From: Megaleporinus macrocephalus
Lineage: Eukaryota > Chordata > Actinopteri > Characiformes > Anostomidae
Assembly (NCBI GenBank): GCA_021613375.1
Contig: CM038717.1
Coordinates: 36,336,699-36,400,698, forward strand
Length of the DNA stretch: 64,000 bases
Direction of reading: 5' to 3'
Below the pieces are notes generated by a model, which worked only from the letters and a program-made list of their open reading frames with translations, made no database searches and was not told the DNA's origin. Every line of letters starts with the position of its first letter. Within the stretch, counting starts at the first letter, position 1. Below, in pieces: positions 1 through 11,894 of the stretch. The position numbers and the translations under genes are program-made.

Positions 1-652
1 AAAGAAGAGAGAGAGCGACGAAGGAGGGAAAGAAGAGAGAGGGGGGAGGAGAGCAAGGAGAGAGGAGAGAGGAAGAGAAGAGAGAAAGGAGGAGAAAGCG
101 AGAAGGAGAAGGAGAAAGCGCAGGACGACGGCCCGCCGAGGGAAAGAGAAAGAACGAAGAAGGAAGAAGAGAGAGGAGAAAGAGAAGGAGAAAGGAAGAG
201 AAGAGCGAGAACGAGAAAGAGAAAAGGGGGAGAAAGAACCCGGAGAAAGACAGAGAGTAAGAGAGTAAGAGAGAGGAGGAGAGAGGGACGAGAGAGGAGG
301 AGAAAGAGAGAAAAGTGAGTAAGTGGGAGAGAGAGAGAGAGTAGTGTAGCGTCAGCTAAGACGAGGAGACGAGGAAAAGGACAGAGAGTAAAGAGAGTAA
401 GAGGAGAGCACGAGAGAACAGAGAGAGTGATCAAGAGAGAGAAGGAGAGAGAGAGAGAGAGAAAAAGAGAGTAAGTGGGAGAGAGAGAGTAGTAGAGAGG
501 AGTAAGAGAGGGAGAGAAAGAGGAGAGAGTAAAGAGAGAGAGAGGAGAGAGAGGTAGAGATGAGAGAGTAGATGACCGAGGGAGAGAGAGAGAGCACGGA
601 AGAGAGTGAGGAAAAAGAGAGAAACGAGAGTAACGGAGATAGAGAGGACGAA

Positions 653-685
<33 letters not shown>

Positions 686-1035
686 AAGAAAGTGTAAGGA
701 GAGGGAGAGAGAGAGTAAAGAGAGTAAGAGAGGGAAGAGAAAAGGAGATAAAGAGAGTAAGAGAGAGAGAGAGAGTAAAGAGAAGAAAGAGTGGGAGAGA
801 AAGAGAGAGAGTAAAGAGCGGAGTAAAGGCGAGAGAGAGAGTAAACCAGAGAAAGAGAGAGTAAGAGACGGGAGAGAAAGACAGAGGTAAAGAGAGTTAA
901 TGAGCGAGAGAGACGAGAGAGAGACTGAGACAGCAGAGACGGAGAGAGAGAGAAAAGGGTAAGAGGGAGAGAGAAGGAGAGTTAGAGAGAGTAAGAGACC
1001 GGGAAGAAGGAGAGAAAGACAGAGAGTAAAGAGAG

Positions 1036-1071
<36 letters not shown>

Positions 1072-1132
1072 CACGCGGAGACGAGAGAGAGGAGAGAGTG
1101 AGAGAGAGAAAAGAGAGTAAGAGGGAGGAGAG
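1..1132 (+). repeat. Homopurine (GA-rich) tract
   Basis: Almost every base is A or G for about 1.1 kb, with short GAGAGA runs, GTAAGAGAG motifs and scattered C or T interruptions. The serine/leucine-rich and arginine/glutamate-rich reading frames here are translations of this low-complexity DNA and are not genes. The tract begins at or before the window edge. Confidence 0.9.
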
Positions 1133-2696
<1,564 letters not shown>

Positions 2697-2759
2697 TTCT
2701 TTAGCGACTTTAAACGTGACTCAAAAAACGACACAAGTCAGTTTTTAATTTCTACCCTG

Positions 2760-3020
2760 CTAGATCTGCCCCAGACAACTGTAAGTGCCATTATGGTGAA
2801 ATAGAAGCATCTGGGAGCAGCTCAGCTCAGCTGGGTTTGGTGGACGTCGGGTAAACACTGCAGACCGGAATGCACAGTACCATCAGCTAAGTTTGGTGGA
2901 GGAGGGATAATCGGGGGCTTATGGTTGGAGGTTATGGTTTTGGAATGGGATTTCCCACAAGCTCGTCCAGTTATGATGGTCAGGTGTCCACATACATTTG
3001 CCCATTTGTTAGTGTTTCAT
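2760..3020 (+). mobile_element. Tc1-like transposon 3' remnant
   Basis: The stretch at about 2830-2930 reads like the decayed transposase segment of fish Tc1-like elements that encodes 'FGGGGI'. It is followed by a tail (near 2974-3003) of the type GTCAGGTGTCCACATAC, which is typical of their 3' ends. A related copy of the 2830-2930 segment occurs at 4240-4320, so it is a dispersed repeat. No intact open frame remains. The family assignment is from memory of fish repeats. Confidence 0.6.
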
Positions 3021-3099
3021 AAACCTCATGACTATAATTATTGTGCATGAGTACTTAGTGTGGATCCCTCAGAACTGGGTTTTGTGGCTGTGCTAACTG

Positions 3100-3740
3100 G
3101 AAAACTGGAGTCTTCCCATGCTCATTTCAGTGCTGGAGTGTTTAAACACCTCAGTGTCTCCTCTGGACTGAGAATCGTCCACCAACCAAAACTATCCAGC
3201 CAACAGTGTCCTGTAGGCAATGTCCTGTGACCACTGTTGAAGGTCAGATACCTAGAGATACTGTCTCTACTTCCATACTGTATATACGAGATGGACCAGC
3301 AGCACCATCAGCAATGCTGAGAATGACCCACCACACTAATAGTACCTGCTTTGTGGTGTGGTGGTCCTGTGTGGGTCCAGACCACTGGAGAACAGAGTAC
3401 CAAAGTATACAGAGAATCAGATCATCTACAGATTGTAATTGCGGTTCTTTGGTAAAGAAAATAGTTCTTTATAGAACCATGGACACCTAGAATGGGTTCT
3501 AATAGATTCTATACATCATGAAATGGTTCTTCAGAATTATATATTTATGAAAATGGTTCCTCGTGATGTTTTGGTGCTATACAGAACCATATAGCACAAC
3601 TAGCCCATTCACAATGCATATAAGGGGTTCCTTGAGGGTTTATGGTCATATTAAGAACCACTCCTTTACTAAGGAACCCTTGAGGAACCTGTAGAACTAC
3701 AGAGTGCTCCAATGTGGATAAACAAGATAGAAAATGACAA
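3100..3740 (+). repeat. Dispersed fish repeat copy split by a MITE
   Basis: The segment contains TGCTGAGAATGACCC and CCTGTGTGGGTCC-type motifs shared with the copies at 60139-60475 and, on the opposite strand, 34410-34625. Its AATCAGATCATCTACAG segment (3415-3431) and GTAGAACTACAGAGTGCTCC segment (about 3691-3710) are contiguous in the 34410-34625 copy. Here they are separated by about 255 bp, which marks an insertion. No coding function is seen. Confidence 0.65.
3436..3690 (+). mobile_element. MITE with GGTTCTTT/GAACC repeats
   Basis: This roughly 255-bp insertion lies in the surrounding dispersed repeat. It is rich in inverted GGTTCTTT and AGAACCAT motifs, and its ends (GGTTCTTTGGTAAAG and CTTTACTAAGGAACC) are roughly inverted. 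This suggests a palindromic non-autonomous DNA transposon. The exact boundaries and target duplication are uncertain. Confidence 0.55.
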
Positions 3741-3919
3741 CAAAGGTGCAGAACCGGTGAATGAAAGCCAGCAACTGTCATCCTGGTTAAGGGACGAGAC
3801 AGTGACAGGTGCACCTGGTGTGCAGCACGAGGCCAGCTTTCACATCACCGCTGGGCTCCAATCACAACGCCTTAAACGTGTTTCCTATTTTTCCATCTGG
3901 AGGAGCTGAAGTCTGCAGA

Positions 3920-4330
3920 GGAGTCACATGACACATGACATAAGGTTTTTCAGAATGGAAGCAAATCTCCCAATCTGGCAACCGTATCCAAACAGTAGAC
4001 CCCACAAACTTCTTGAGTAGCAAGGAAATATTGCCTATAATAGATTTCCCTCGGGAAGCAACATCAGCACAAGAACTAAACTTTGGGGTCTTAATGAAAC
4101 GGGTATTGGTGGCTGAGCAGCTCCACGCAAGCCTAAGATCAGTATGTGCAATGCCAAGCATCTGCTGGAGTGGTGTAAAGCACCGTGACTGGACTCTGGA
4201 GCTGTGTTTGTGTTCTCTAGAGTGATCAATCAGGCAGGATCTGGGTTTGGTAGACACCAAGTAAACGCTGCAGACCAGAATGCATCAGCTAAGTTTGGAG
4301 GAGGAGGGATAATCAGGGGGTTGTGCACAA
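3920..4330 (+). mobile_element. Decayed Tc1-like transposase fragment
   Basis: The DNA around 4120-4320 reads like the middle of a fish Tc1-like transposase gene: GCCAAGCATCTGCTGGAGTG, GTGACTGGACTCTGGAGC, ATCTGGGTTTGGTAGAC and TTTGGAGGAGGAGGGATAAT. These correspond to the regions around the first and second catalytic aspartates of the DDE domain. Frameshifts, deletions and stops break it, so it is a fossil. The related 2760-3020 remnant may belong to the same family. Confidence 0.6.
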
Positions 4331-4804
4331 AGCCAGCTCTATGGTTTCACAAGTCTGGCATGAGGAACTCCTGTGCCTCCTGAGCGTCACTTTGGGACGT
4401 ACCGGAGTGTTGATTGTGAGCCAGGTCGGAGGAAGTGAGGGCCAAGTGTGTGAGAGCCTGTGGGACAAACTAGGCCTGGAGGATTCTGGGAGTGACATAC
4501 TGAAAATGATTTTTATTTCTCGTTACATTCAATCCATATAAATATGTTCAGCAGAACCGAAAAACCAAACCAACGAACAGAAAAAGGGTTCCTCTCGTTA
4601 AGAATAAAAGGTCCAACATTTAAGAAATCCATATCGGTGGTTAAAGCACAGACGATAACTCGGAACAAATCACAAAACCCACCAAAATGGGAACAATTCA
4701 AGAATGTTTTATCTACACCGAACATCCTATAGAACAACAGAGTCCGAGATCAGAAACCCTCCGAATCCTCCACCCGTCAGCACATGCAGTCACGCTGAAG
4801 CCTT
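4331..4804. other. No gene seen
   Basis: This is mixed-sequence DNA between a Tc1 fossil and a CT-rich tract. The short overlapping frames on both strands show no recognisable domain, and I see no splice-flanked exon. Confidence 0.5.
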
Positions 4805-5057
4805 CTGAAGTCTCTCTCTCTCTCTCTCTCTCTCTTCTTTTCTTTTTTCTTTTTTAAAAGTTGAGTTTTCCCTTTTATTCTCGTTCTTCTCGTAAAAAAA
4901 TCTTTTTCTTCTTTTTTTTTTCTCTAAACAAAAAACTCCGGCAGCTGTGCAGTGCGTTTGGCCTTTGCCCTCCTCCTCCTCTCTCTCTCTCACTCTCTCA
5001 TACATGCTCTCTCTCTTTCTCGTACACACACCATATCTATTGCTCACTCTTTCAATA

Positions 5058-5089
<32 letters not shown>

Positions 5090-5757
5090 ACACTCCCATA
5101 CATGCTCTCTCCCATTCTCTCACTCTCCTGCTCTCTCTCTCTCTCCTTTTTAGCATACTCTCTCTTCTCTCATTGGATCTCTCTCACTCATCCTCTCTAA
5201 CACTGTTTTTCTCTTTTTCTCTCTCTCTTCTCTCACACTATCTTCTTTCTATCTCTTTCACTGTCTCTCTCTCTCCTATTCCTTCTCTCTTATTTTCCTT
5301 CTCTCTCTCCTCTCTTTTGTTGTATTCCTTTCACTCTCTCTCTCTCTCCTATTCCTTCTCTCTCTTTCACACACATCCTAACTCACTGTCTCGCTCAATC
5401 TCTCTCTCACTTTCTCTCTCTCTATTTTTTATCCTATTCTTTCTCTCTTACTCTCTTTCATTCTCTATCTCTCTTCTCTCTCTCTCTCTCTTTCACTCTC
5501 CATCCCTCTCTCATTCTTTCTCACACTGTTTTTCTCTTTTTCTCTCTCTCTCTCTCTCTCTCCTATTCGTTCTCTCTCTTTCCCTCTCTCTCTCACACAC
5601 CCTAACTCTGCTCAATCTCTCTCTCACACTCTCTGTCTCTCTTTTTTTATCCTATTCTTTCTCTCTTACTCTCTCTTTCATTCTCTATCTCTCTTCTCTC
5701 TCTCTCACTCCCCATCTCTCTCTCATTCTTTCTATCTCTCTCTCTTCTTCTTCTTAG
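4805..5757 (+). repeat. CT-rich low-complexity tract
   Basis: About 0.95 kb is dominated by CTCTCT runs with T-rich and CACACA interruptions. An approximate longer-period repeat is visible: segments near 5200-5480 recur near 5520-5750, for example TTTTTCTCTTTTTCTCTCTC and CCTATTC...TTCTCTC. The 298-codon plus-strand frame is a low-complexity artefact. Confidence 0.85.
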
Positions 5758-6366
5758 TCTCTCAACCCAAACGCTGTAGAATGCACAGCCGCAACGGATC
5801 AAAAAGCAAATTCTTTAGAAATAAACAAATAAATAAATAAACAAACAAATAAATAAATAAGTAAATGTGCACTTAAATAAACAGGAGAAATTTACAAAGC
5901 ATCACGTCCAGTTCTTCCTCTCTCTCCCTAAATTGCACGCGACTCAAGTCTCTGATATTTATTTCGTGTTATTTGTATTTTATTCTGACTGGCATTGCTT
6001 GAGGAGATCCGCATCCTGAGACTCCGTGGTGCGCCGCTGGAGGGGGGTGGGGGGCGGGGTCAGTTAAAGTGAAAGTCCCACGAAAAATCACATTTACAGA
6101 ATTTCCCCCCTTTTTTCTCAAACGCAATCGCCCCCCAGTCTGAGTTCGAGTTGGCTTCTTCAGCTTTAGCACCAGAGCTTAGGAGCTAATGTAGCTAAGT
6201 AGTGAAAGAATATGGCAACTCAGCTGGAACCCAATCCCAAAGATCACCCAGTGGAGTGATAGTTTACTGAAAAATAACAGATATACAAATATTTGGCAAC
6301 ATTATGGAGGAATTTCAGGCTTCCAGATGTCTGTAGCTGTACTTTAGTCCACATACCAGAACTCAC
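5758..6366 (-). other. Distal 3' flank/possible 3' UTR of otp
   Basis: This is mostly unique sequence with an AAAT/AAAC low-complexity patch at about 5819-5880. On the minus strand, AATAAA hexamers occur at 5979-5984 and 5958-5963. If used they would give otp a 3' UTR of about 1.25 kb that includes the MITE at 6367-6960. No transcript evidence is available. Confidence 0.3.
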
Positions 6367-6960
6367 TTAAAGGGCCCATATCATGTAAAATCATATATTT
6401 TAAAAAATAAATAAATAAAAAAGATTATTGCATGAATCCATACAGTCCATATATGGAAACTAAGCTGCCTGCTTTAAATCCTTTGTTTCTGTGATGTCAC
6501 AACAACAAACACATTTACATATATCCACTTATTCAGCCAACAGCAGTTTAGCCCCGCCCACTCACATTAAGGTTATAAGGAGTGTTTCAGCCTGAACTGC
6601 TTATTAAGTTAGAGGGCCAATCAGAATAGAGCTTATTTACCTATAACACTCTTAAAGCGCCTGCATCCTGTTCCCGTTTGTGTGGTTCGCTCTTTAGCCC
6701 TTAGATTTTTTTTAAATTTCTGATACTGCTCTGTTCTGATTGGCTGTGCCTCGTTTTAGGAAGAAGCACTGGGAGCTGCGCATGTGTATATGATATGTGA
6801 GTCAGTACTTGTGACATCACATAAGCGTAGTTTGCATATATGGACTGTATGGATTGCAGAGTAAACCATACATTTTAACAATCTTTGCATGCAACATCAA
6901 ATCCTTTTTTAAATATTATATAAGCAAAGGGTTGTTTTTTTCATGGTATGGGCTCTTTAA
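6367..6960. mobile_element. TTAA-flanked palindromic MITE
   Basis: The element body at 6371-6956 is bordered by TTAA at 6367-6370 and 6957-6960. The outer ends TTAAAGGGCCCATATCATG and, inverted, TTAAAGAGCCCATACCATG match at all but two positions. Inner segments are also inverted: CCATACAGTCCATATATGG near 6439 against CATATATGGACTGTATGG near 6835, and GTGATGTCAC near 6491 against GTGACATCAC near 6811. A TTAA target with long inverted repeats and no coding frame suggests a piggyBac- or Kolobok-type MITE. It lies downstream of the otp stop codon, possibly in the 3' UTR. Confidence 0.7.
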
Positions 6961-7234
6961 TGGTGTAGTAGCACGGCCTGCTTAATTTAAATTAAGGGAT
7001 AAAAGTGAGGATGGACACGAGCGTGAACGGTCCAGCTACGTTAGCCTCGTAGCTTCAGTGCTAAAGCCACTGAAGAAACCAGCAGACAGCAAACAGTCAA
7101 CAGAGAGACTGCGTCTGAAGAGAAAAGAAAAAAAACGGTGCAAATTTTGAATTTTCGCTGAACTGTCCCTTCAAAAAGGGCAAAGTGATGGGGGAGAGAT
7201 GGAGGCGGGAAAAAAGAGCGGTCGGCCGGGCCTA

Positions 7235-7747
7235 TTAGGTGAAGCTCATGGAGACCGTGTGCTCGAGCGCTTTGCGGCGCAGCGACGCGATGCTCGTGCC
7301 CCTCCACACGTCACTGTCCGGCGAGCTGCAAAGCTGCGGGGAGCCGCCGGCCGCCGCGCCGGTGGGTCCGGAGAGCGAGGCGGGCACCATGCCGGGGAAG
7401 GCGGGCTGGTACAGGTGCGACTGCAGGCTCGAGCCGTTGGACGACATGTTGGACAGGCCCATGGAGTTGGGCGGCGGGCCCGCGCCCAGGCTGCACGGGG
7501 ACAGCGACTGCGCCATGGCCTGCTGGCGCCCGAGCGCGGGGGGCAGCTGCAGCTGGGACACGCTCGGCATGCCCGCCGCCGCCCAGCGCGTGTCGTTCGC
7601 GTGGAAGGAGCACAGGCCGTCGCCCATGGCGGCCGTGGGGAACTGGGGCAGACCGTGGTGCGTGGGCAGCAGCGTGCCGGGCGCGCGGAACACGTTCGTC
7701 GTCTTCTTGCGCTTCTTCCACTTCGCGCGCCGGTTCTGAAACCACAC
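7235..7747 (-). CDS. otp: otp coding exon 3 (homeodomain 3' part and OAR)
   Basis: The acceptor CAG lies at 7750-7748, and the exon begins GTG TGG TTT CAG, encoding [15 protein letters not shown]. These are homeodomain positions 47-60 plus a basic extension. The frame continues through [14 protein letters not shown], a stretch containing [15 protein letters not shown] conserved residues, [30 protein letters not shown] and the OAR motif [18 protein letters not shown], and stops at TAA (7237-7235). Codon usage is very GC-rich, which creates long antisense frames that should be ignored. The exon lies within 10 bp of a (GA)n repeat in intron 2. Confidence 0.96.
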   Translation of the reverse strand: MWFQNRRAKWKKRKKTTNVFRAPGTLLPTHHGLPQFPTAAMGDGLCSFHANDTRWAAAGMPSVSQLQLPPALGRQQAMAQSLSPCSLGAGPPPNSMGLSNMSSNGSSLQSHLYQPAFPGMVPASLSGPTGAAAGGSPQLCSSPDSDVWRGTSIASLRRKALEHTVSMSFT

Positions 7748-7754
7748 CTGGATT

Positions 7755-7797
<43 letters not shown>

Positions 7798-9798
7798 TCA
7801 TATAGAACAATAGAACACTAAACAGAGAACACAGAACCGAGGACACAGTACAGAGAACAGAGAACACAAACTCACAAAGAAAACACTGAACACTGAACAT
7901 ATAATACTGAACAGAAAACACTGAATACTGAATTCTGAACACTTAACACTGAATATATAACATTGAACACTGATCACTAGAGAACGCTAGACGTTGAATA
8001 GATAACACTAATCACAGAACACTGAACACTGAATACTGAACAAAGAACACTGAATACTGAATTCTGAATGCTGAACACTGAATAGAGAACACTGAATAAA
8101 TAACAATGAATAGATAACAATATATACCGAATTCTGAATACTGAACACTGAATAGAGAACACTGAATAGCTAAGAATGAATACTGAATTCTGTACAGAGA
8201 ACACTGAACAGAGAACAGTGAATCCTGAATTCTGAATAAATAACATTGAATACTGAATTCTGAATACTGAATTCTGAATACTGAACACTGAATAGAGAAC
8301 ACTAAATAGATAACAATGAATACTGAATTCTGGACAGAGAACACTGGACAGAGAACAGTGAATCCTAAATTCTGAATAAATAACATTGAATACTGAATTC
8401 TGAATACTGAACACTGAATAGAGAACACTAAATAGATAACAGTGTATACTGAATTCTGAACAGAGAACACTGAATAGATAACACTAAATACTAAATTCTG
8501 AACACTGATCAGAGAATATAGCTGTAGAAGATGTCTACGCTGGTCTTAACGTGTAAACTCCAGGCTAATTATTCGGTTACTGATCTTATTTACTTATTTA
8601 TTTATTTATTTACGTATTTATTTTAAATGGCTGGTCAGACATTGAACGAAGCCACTGCTATGCTCACAGGCAGGTTTTCAGATTTTACTGTCTTTTAATA
8701 TTATTTATAAATTCTAAAACTGTGATCTATTGTGTTTTTGCGTTTACCTGAATGTTTATGAATCGGTTATTAATATTAATGCTCTACGCGCCTGATTTTG
8801 ATTTGTTACACTGTAAAGAAAAGCTTTGTTGGTACAAAATAAAATTACTTTACGTGGAAACAAGCTGCTAAAATAATTTTACAGAACTAAAAAATACTGT
8901 GATTGAAAGAATCGTTTATTTAAGCTTCTACATGTATTCATTTCAATTTATTCCTGTGTTTATTTTATTTGCGGATGTGTTGAATACATTAAATGGCATC
9001 TATTTATTATTTAATTATTTATTCGAATGTATAAAGCGAAAATATAAATATTATAATTATTACTATAGTTGGTATATATATATATATATCACATTGTAAA
9101 TAAACAGATGAATATAAATTAATCTGTCTGTATTTGACAGTGGGCAGTGAGGATAGGTTTATTTACTTGCTTACTCTGTTGGGATGAACTGAATGATTAT
9201 TATAGGACTTTAACGGCTGGTTTATGGTTTATGGAGATGTTTAGTTTGAGGGAGGTGTTCAGGCACTGTGTGGTATTATTGACAGTTTTTGTATTATTAA
9301 TACTACTTTATTATTATTAATATATATTATCAATGTCATTTAATGCCTCGAGCCTGAAAACGAGGACTTATAAAATATACTATATTAATATTTGTTATTT
9401 ATGTTTTTTTCTGGTGATGTTAATATTTATTAAAACAGGTCTGCATTCAAGTAATCGAGGACAGAGTTGTTTGTGTGATATTATAACTCGATTAGCTGAT
9501 AATCGATAAGAGCGGCTGCAGGTTCAGGCTGACCAATGTGATTCTAGAAATGGACATTATAGTGATTTTACTGGTGATTTTGCGCTGATGACGTGCCAAA
9601 TTACGTGTTTTCGTTTTTCTTTTTTTGTTAATTTCAGTTTAAAAATGAAATGATAATAAAAATTATAAAAATTATATAATATTGAGTTTTATGTTTTTTA
9701 CACAATGTTAATTTTAAGAAACGAACCATACGTGCAAATTAAACTACACATCTGCACGTGCCTGTATTTACATTGTTAAGAGGAGGAGATTGGCGCTC

Positions 9799-9864
<66 letters not shown>

Positions 9865-10372
9865 CAAAATAAAGCTAATAGCCGAGTTGCTGGAGGCCTA
9901 CAAGCGCTGAAGACACTCAGAGCCCAGATGTTCTTCTATTTTCTATTTTGATGCGATCACAGAAATACGTCCTTATTTCTTAGAGCCTGGTGGTCTTCCA
10001 AACCTCGCGAGGACCACCAAACACCAAAGCTGCAGCTACAGATCAAGCACGGGTACTCACACTAAATCAACCATCACCATCTCCGTTACCTTTTCGCGGG
10101 AGCTCCACGCGCGCTTTCCGCGTTTTCTCTCGTTCAACTGGGCCATCAAGCCTTTTACCGCGCGCGAGAACCTTCAGCCCCGCTCGAGCCAGCGGGCTGC
10201 AAATGGCACGCGGGGAATGTGTGTATGTGTGAGGGGTGTGTGTATGTGTGTGTGTGTGTGGGGGGGTGGTGGTGGTGGTGGTGTTTATTTCCCGCGTCCT
10301 CGAGGTTTATAGAGACCTCGTGGCCGCAGCCGAGCGCGCGATGATTAACGAGCCCATTTCGGGGTCCAGCAA

Positions 10373-10406
<34 letters not shown>

Positions 10407-11532
10407 TGGGGTGTCATATTATAGGAGCCCCACGCGACCAGCCGTGAAATCCGCCCGCGAGCGCATTACACTCGAGAGGAACAAAGAAAATGCAATTTCT
10501 CATACTATTAAAAAAGAGAGGGAGAAAGAAAGACAGAACATGCTCTCCGAGCGCGAGCCATTAAGACGTGGAGCCTGACAGGCTTATTCCAGAGACCGGG
10601 TGGAGACGGTGGGGAGGGGGCGGGGGGCTGGTGGAGGTAGGGGTTTGGGGGTGTCAGGAGTGGAGTTAAGGGTTATGGTGGTGGTGATGGCGGTCATCAG
10701 ACCACTGATTCAGTTTTAATGTAAATAAAACAAGAGCTCGAGCGCCCGTGATGATAATGACGCAAGTTAATATTTCCATGGTCGGTTCTCGCGCCCGAGC
10801 TTAATAAACCCGCGCGGCTATAAGTAATCCTGAAATCGGCGCGTAATAACGCTCCTGGCTTTTATTGCGCCGCCGCACCCAGAGCGCGTGCATCACGGTT
10901 AATGGAGTCGCGCGAGGTCGCTGGAATAATATTGGCCACCAATAAGATATTACTTGGTTTTCTTAATGAGAATTAAATTTGCATGACAAAAAACGCAATA
11001 TTTGCGAGTGAGATCGCGAAAAATTTGCGATTGGAAATGAATTGAATGAAGGAATTAATTGGAGACGAGAAAAGAGCGCGCGTTGGGCTCTCAAATGAAT
11101 AATATCGCGTTAATAATACGCGTAAAATGAGCAAAGAATGTAAATAATAACACAGACACTGTAGTCGCTCATGTCTTATAGCGGTCCAGTCGTCCAGCGG
11201 TTGGTTGGCGCTAATTTAGCGTCATTTTATTAAAATATTATTTAAAGACATTAATACGGTGTTGGGTTGAACTTCTTAGCGGACATCAGGAGTGACCCGG
11301 TTGCGCTTCATACAAAACCGCAGCGCTGAAGAGGCCACCGAGCCCACCGCGGTCAGACACGCAGCCGCTCCGCTTCAGAATGCGGACGTTTGTGTGGTTG
11401 TTGTGTTGGGATGGTTTGGCGCACTCGTCTGCGCTGTGCAACACACTAAAGCCCACTCAAAACAGAACCAGAACTAACTGACTCGCACACCGAGAACAGT
11501 GCGGCATGATTGAATTAGGTGTATATGTCAAA

Positions 11533-11593
<61 letters not shown>

Positions 11594-11839
11594 TATTTGC
11601 TTGTATGCTTTCTTTTATAAGCTATTGAAACGCGAACGCGCCTGACTATGCTTTGCTTGTTTATGTACCTGGTGTGTTTACCGCGCCTTTGAAGTAGGTA
11701 TGCTATGTTTCTCCACCGTTAGTGCGCAAATTTGCGCATAAGAAAAAAGGTTCGTTCCTGCACAATATTATTAATTTTATCTTGTGGTCTGCAACACATT
11801 TCACCAATTCAACCTCCTATATTTTAGTTTATAAGCCAC

Positions 11840-11894
<55 letters not shown>

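Noticed and set aside
7199..7813. Long plus-strand open frames opposite otp exon 3
   Set aside because: They arise from the GC-rich codon bias of the real minus-strand exon, whose protein matches OTP along its whole length. The plus-strand translations show no domain.
8012..8470. 152-codon minus-strand frame rich in Phe, Ser, Val and Gln
   Set aside because: It is a translation of the GAACACTGAATA minisatellite in otp intron 2, with a periodic composition that matches the DNA period.
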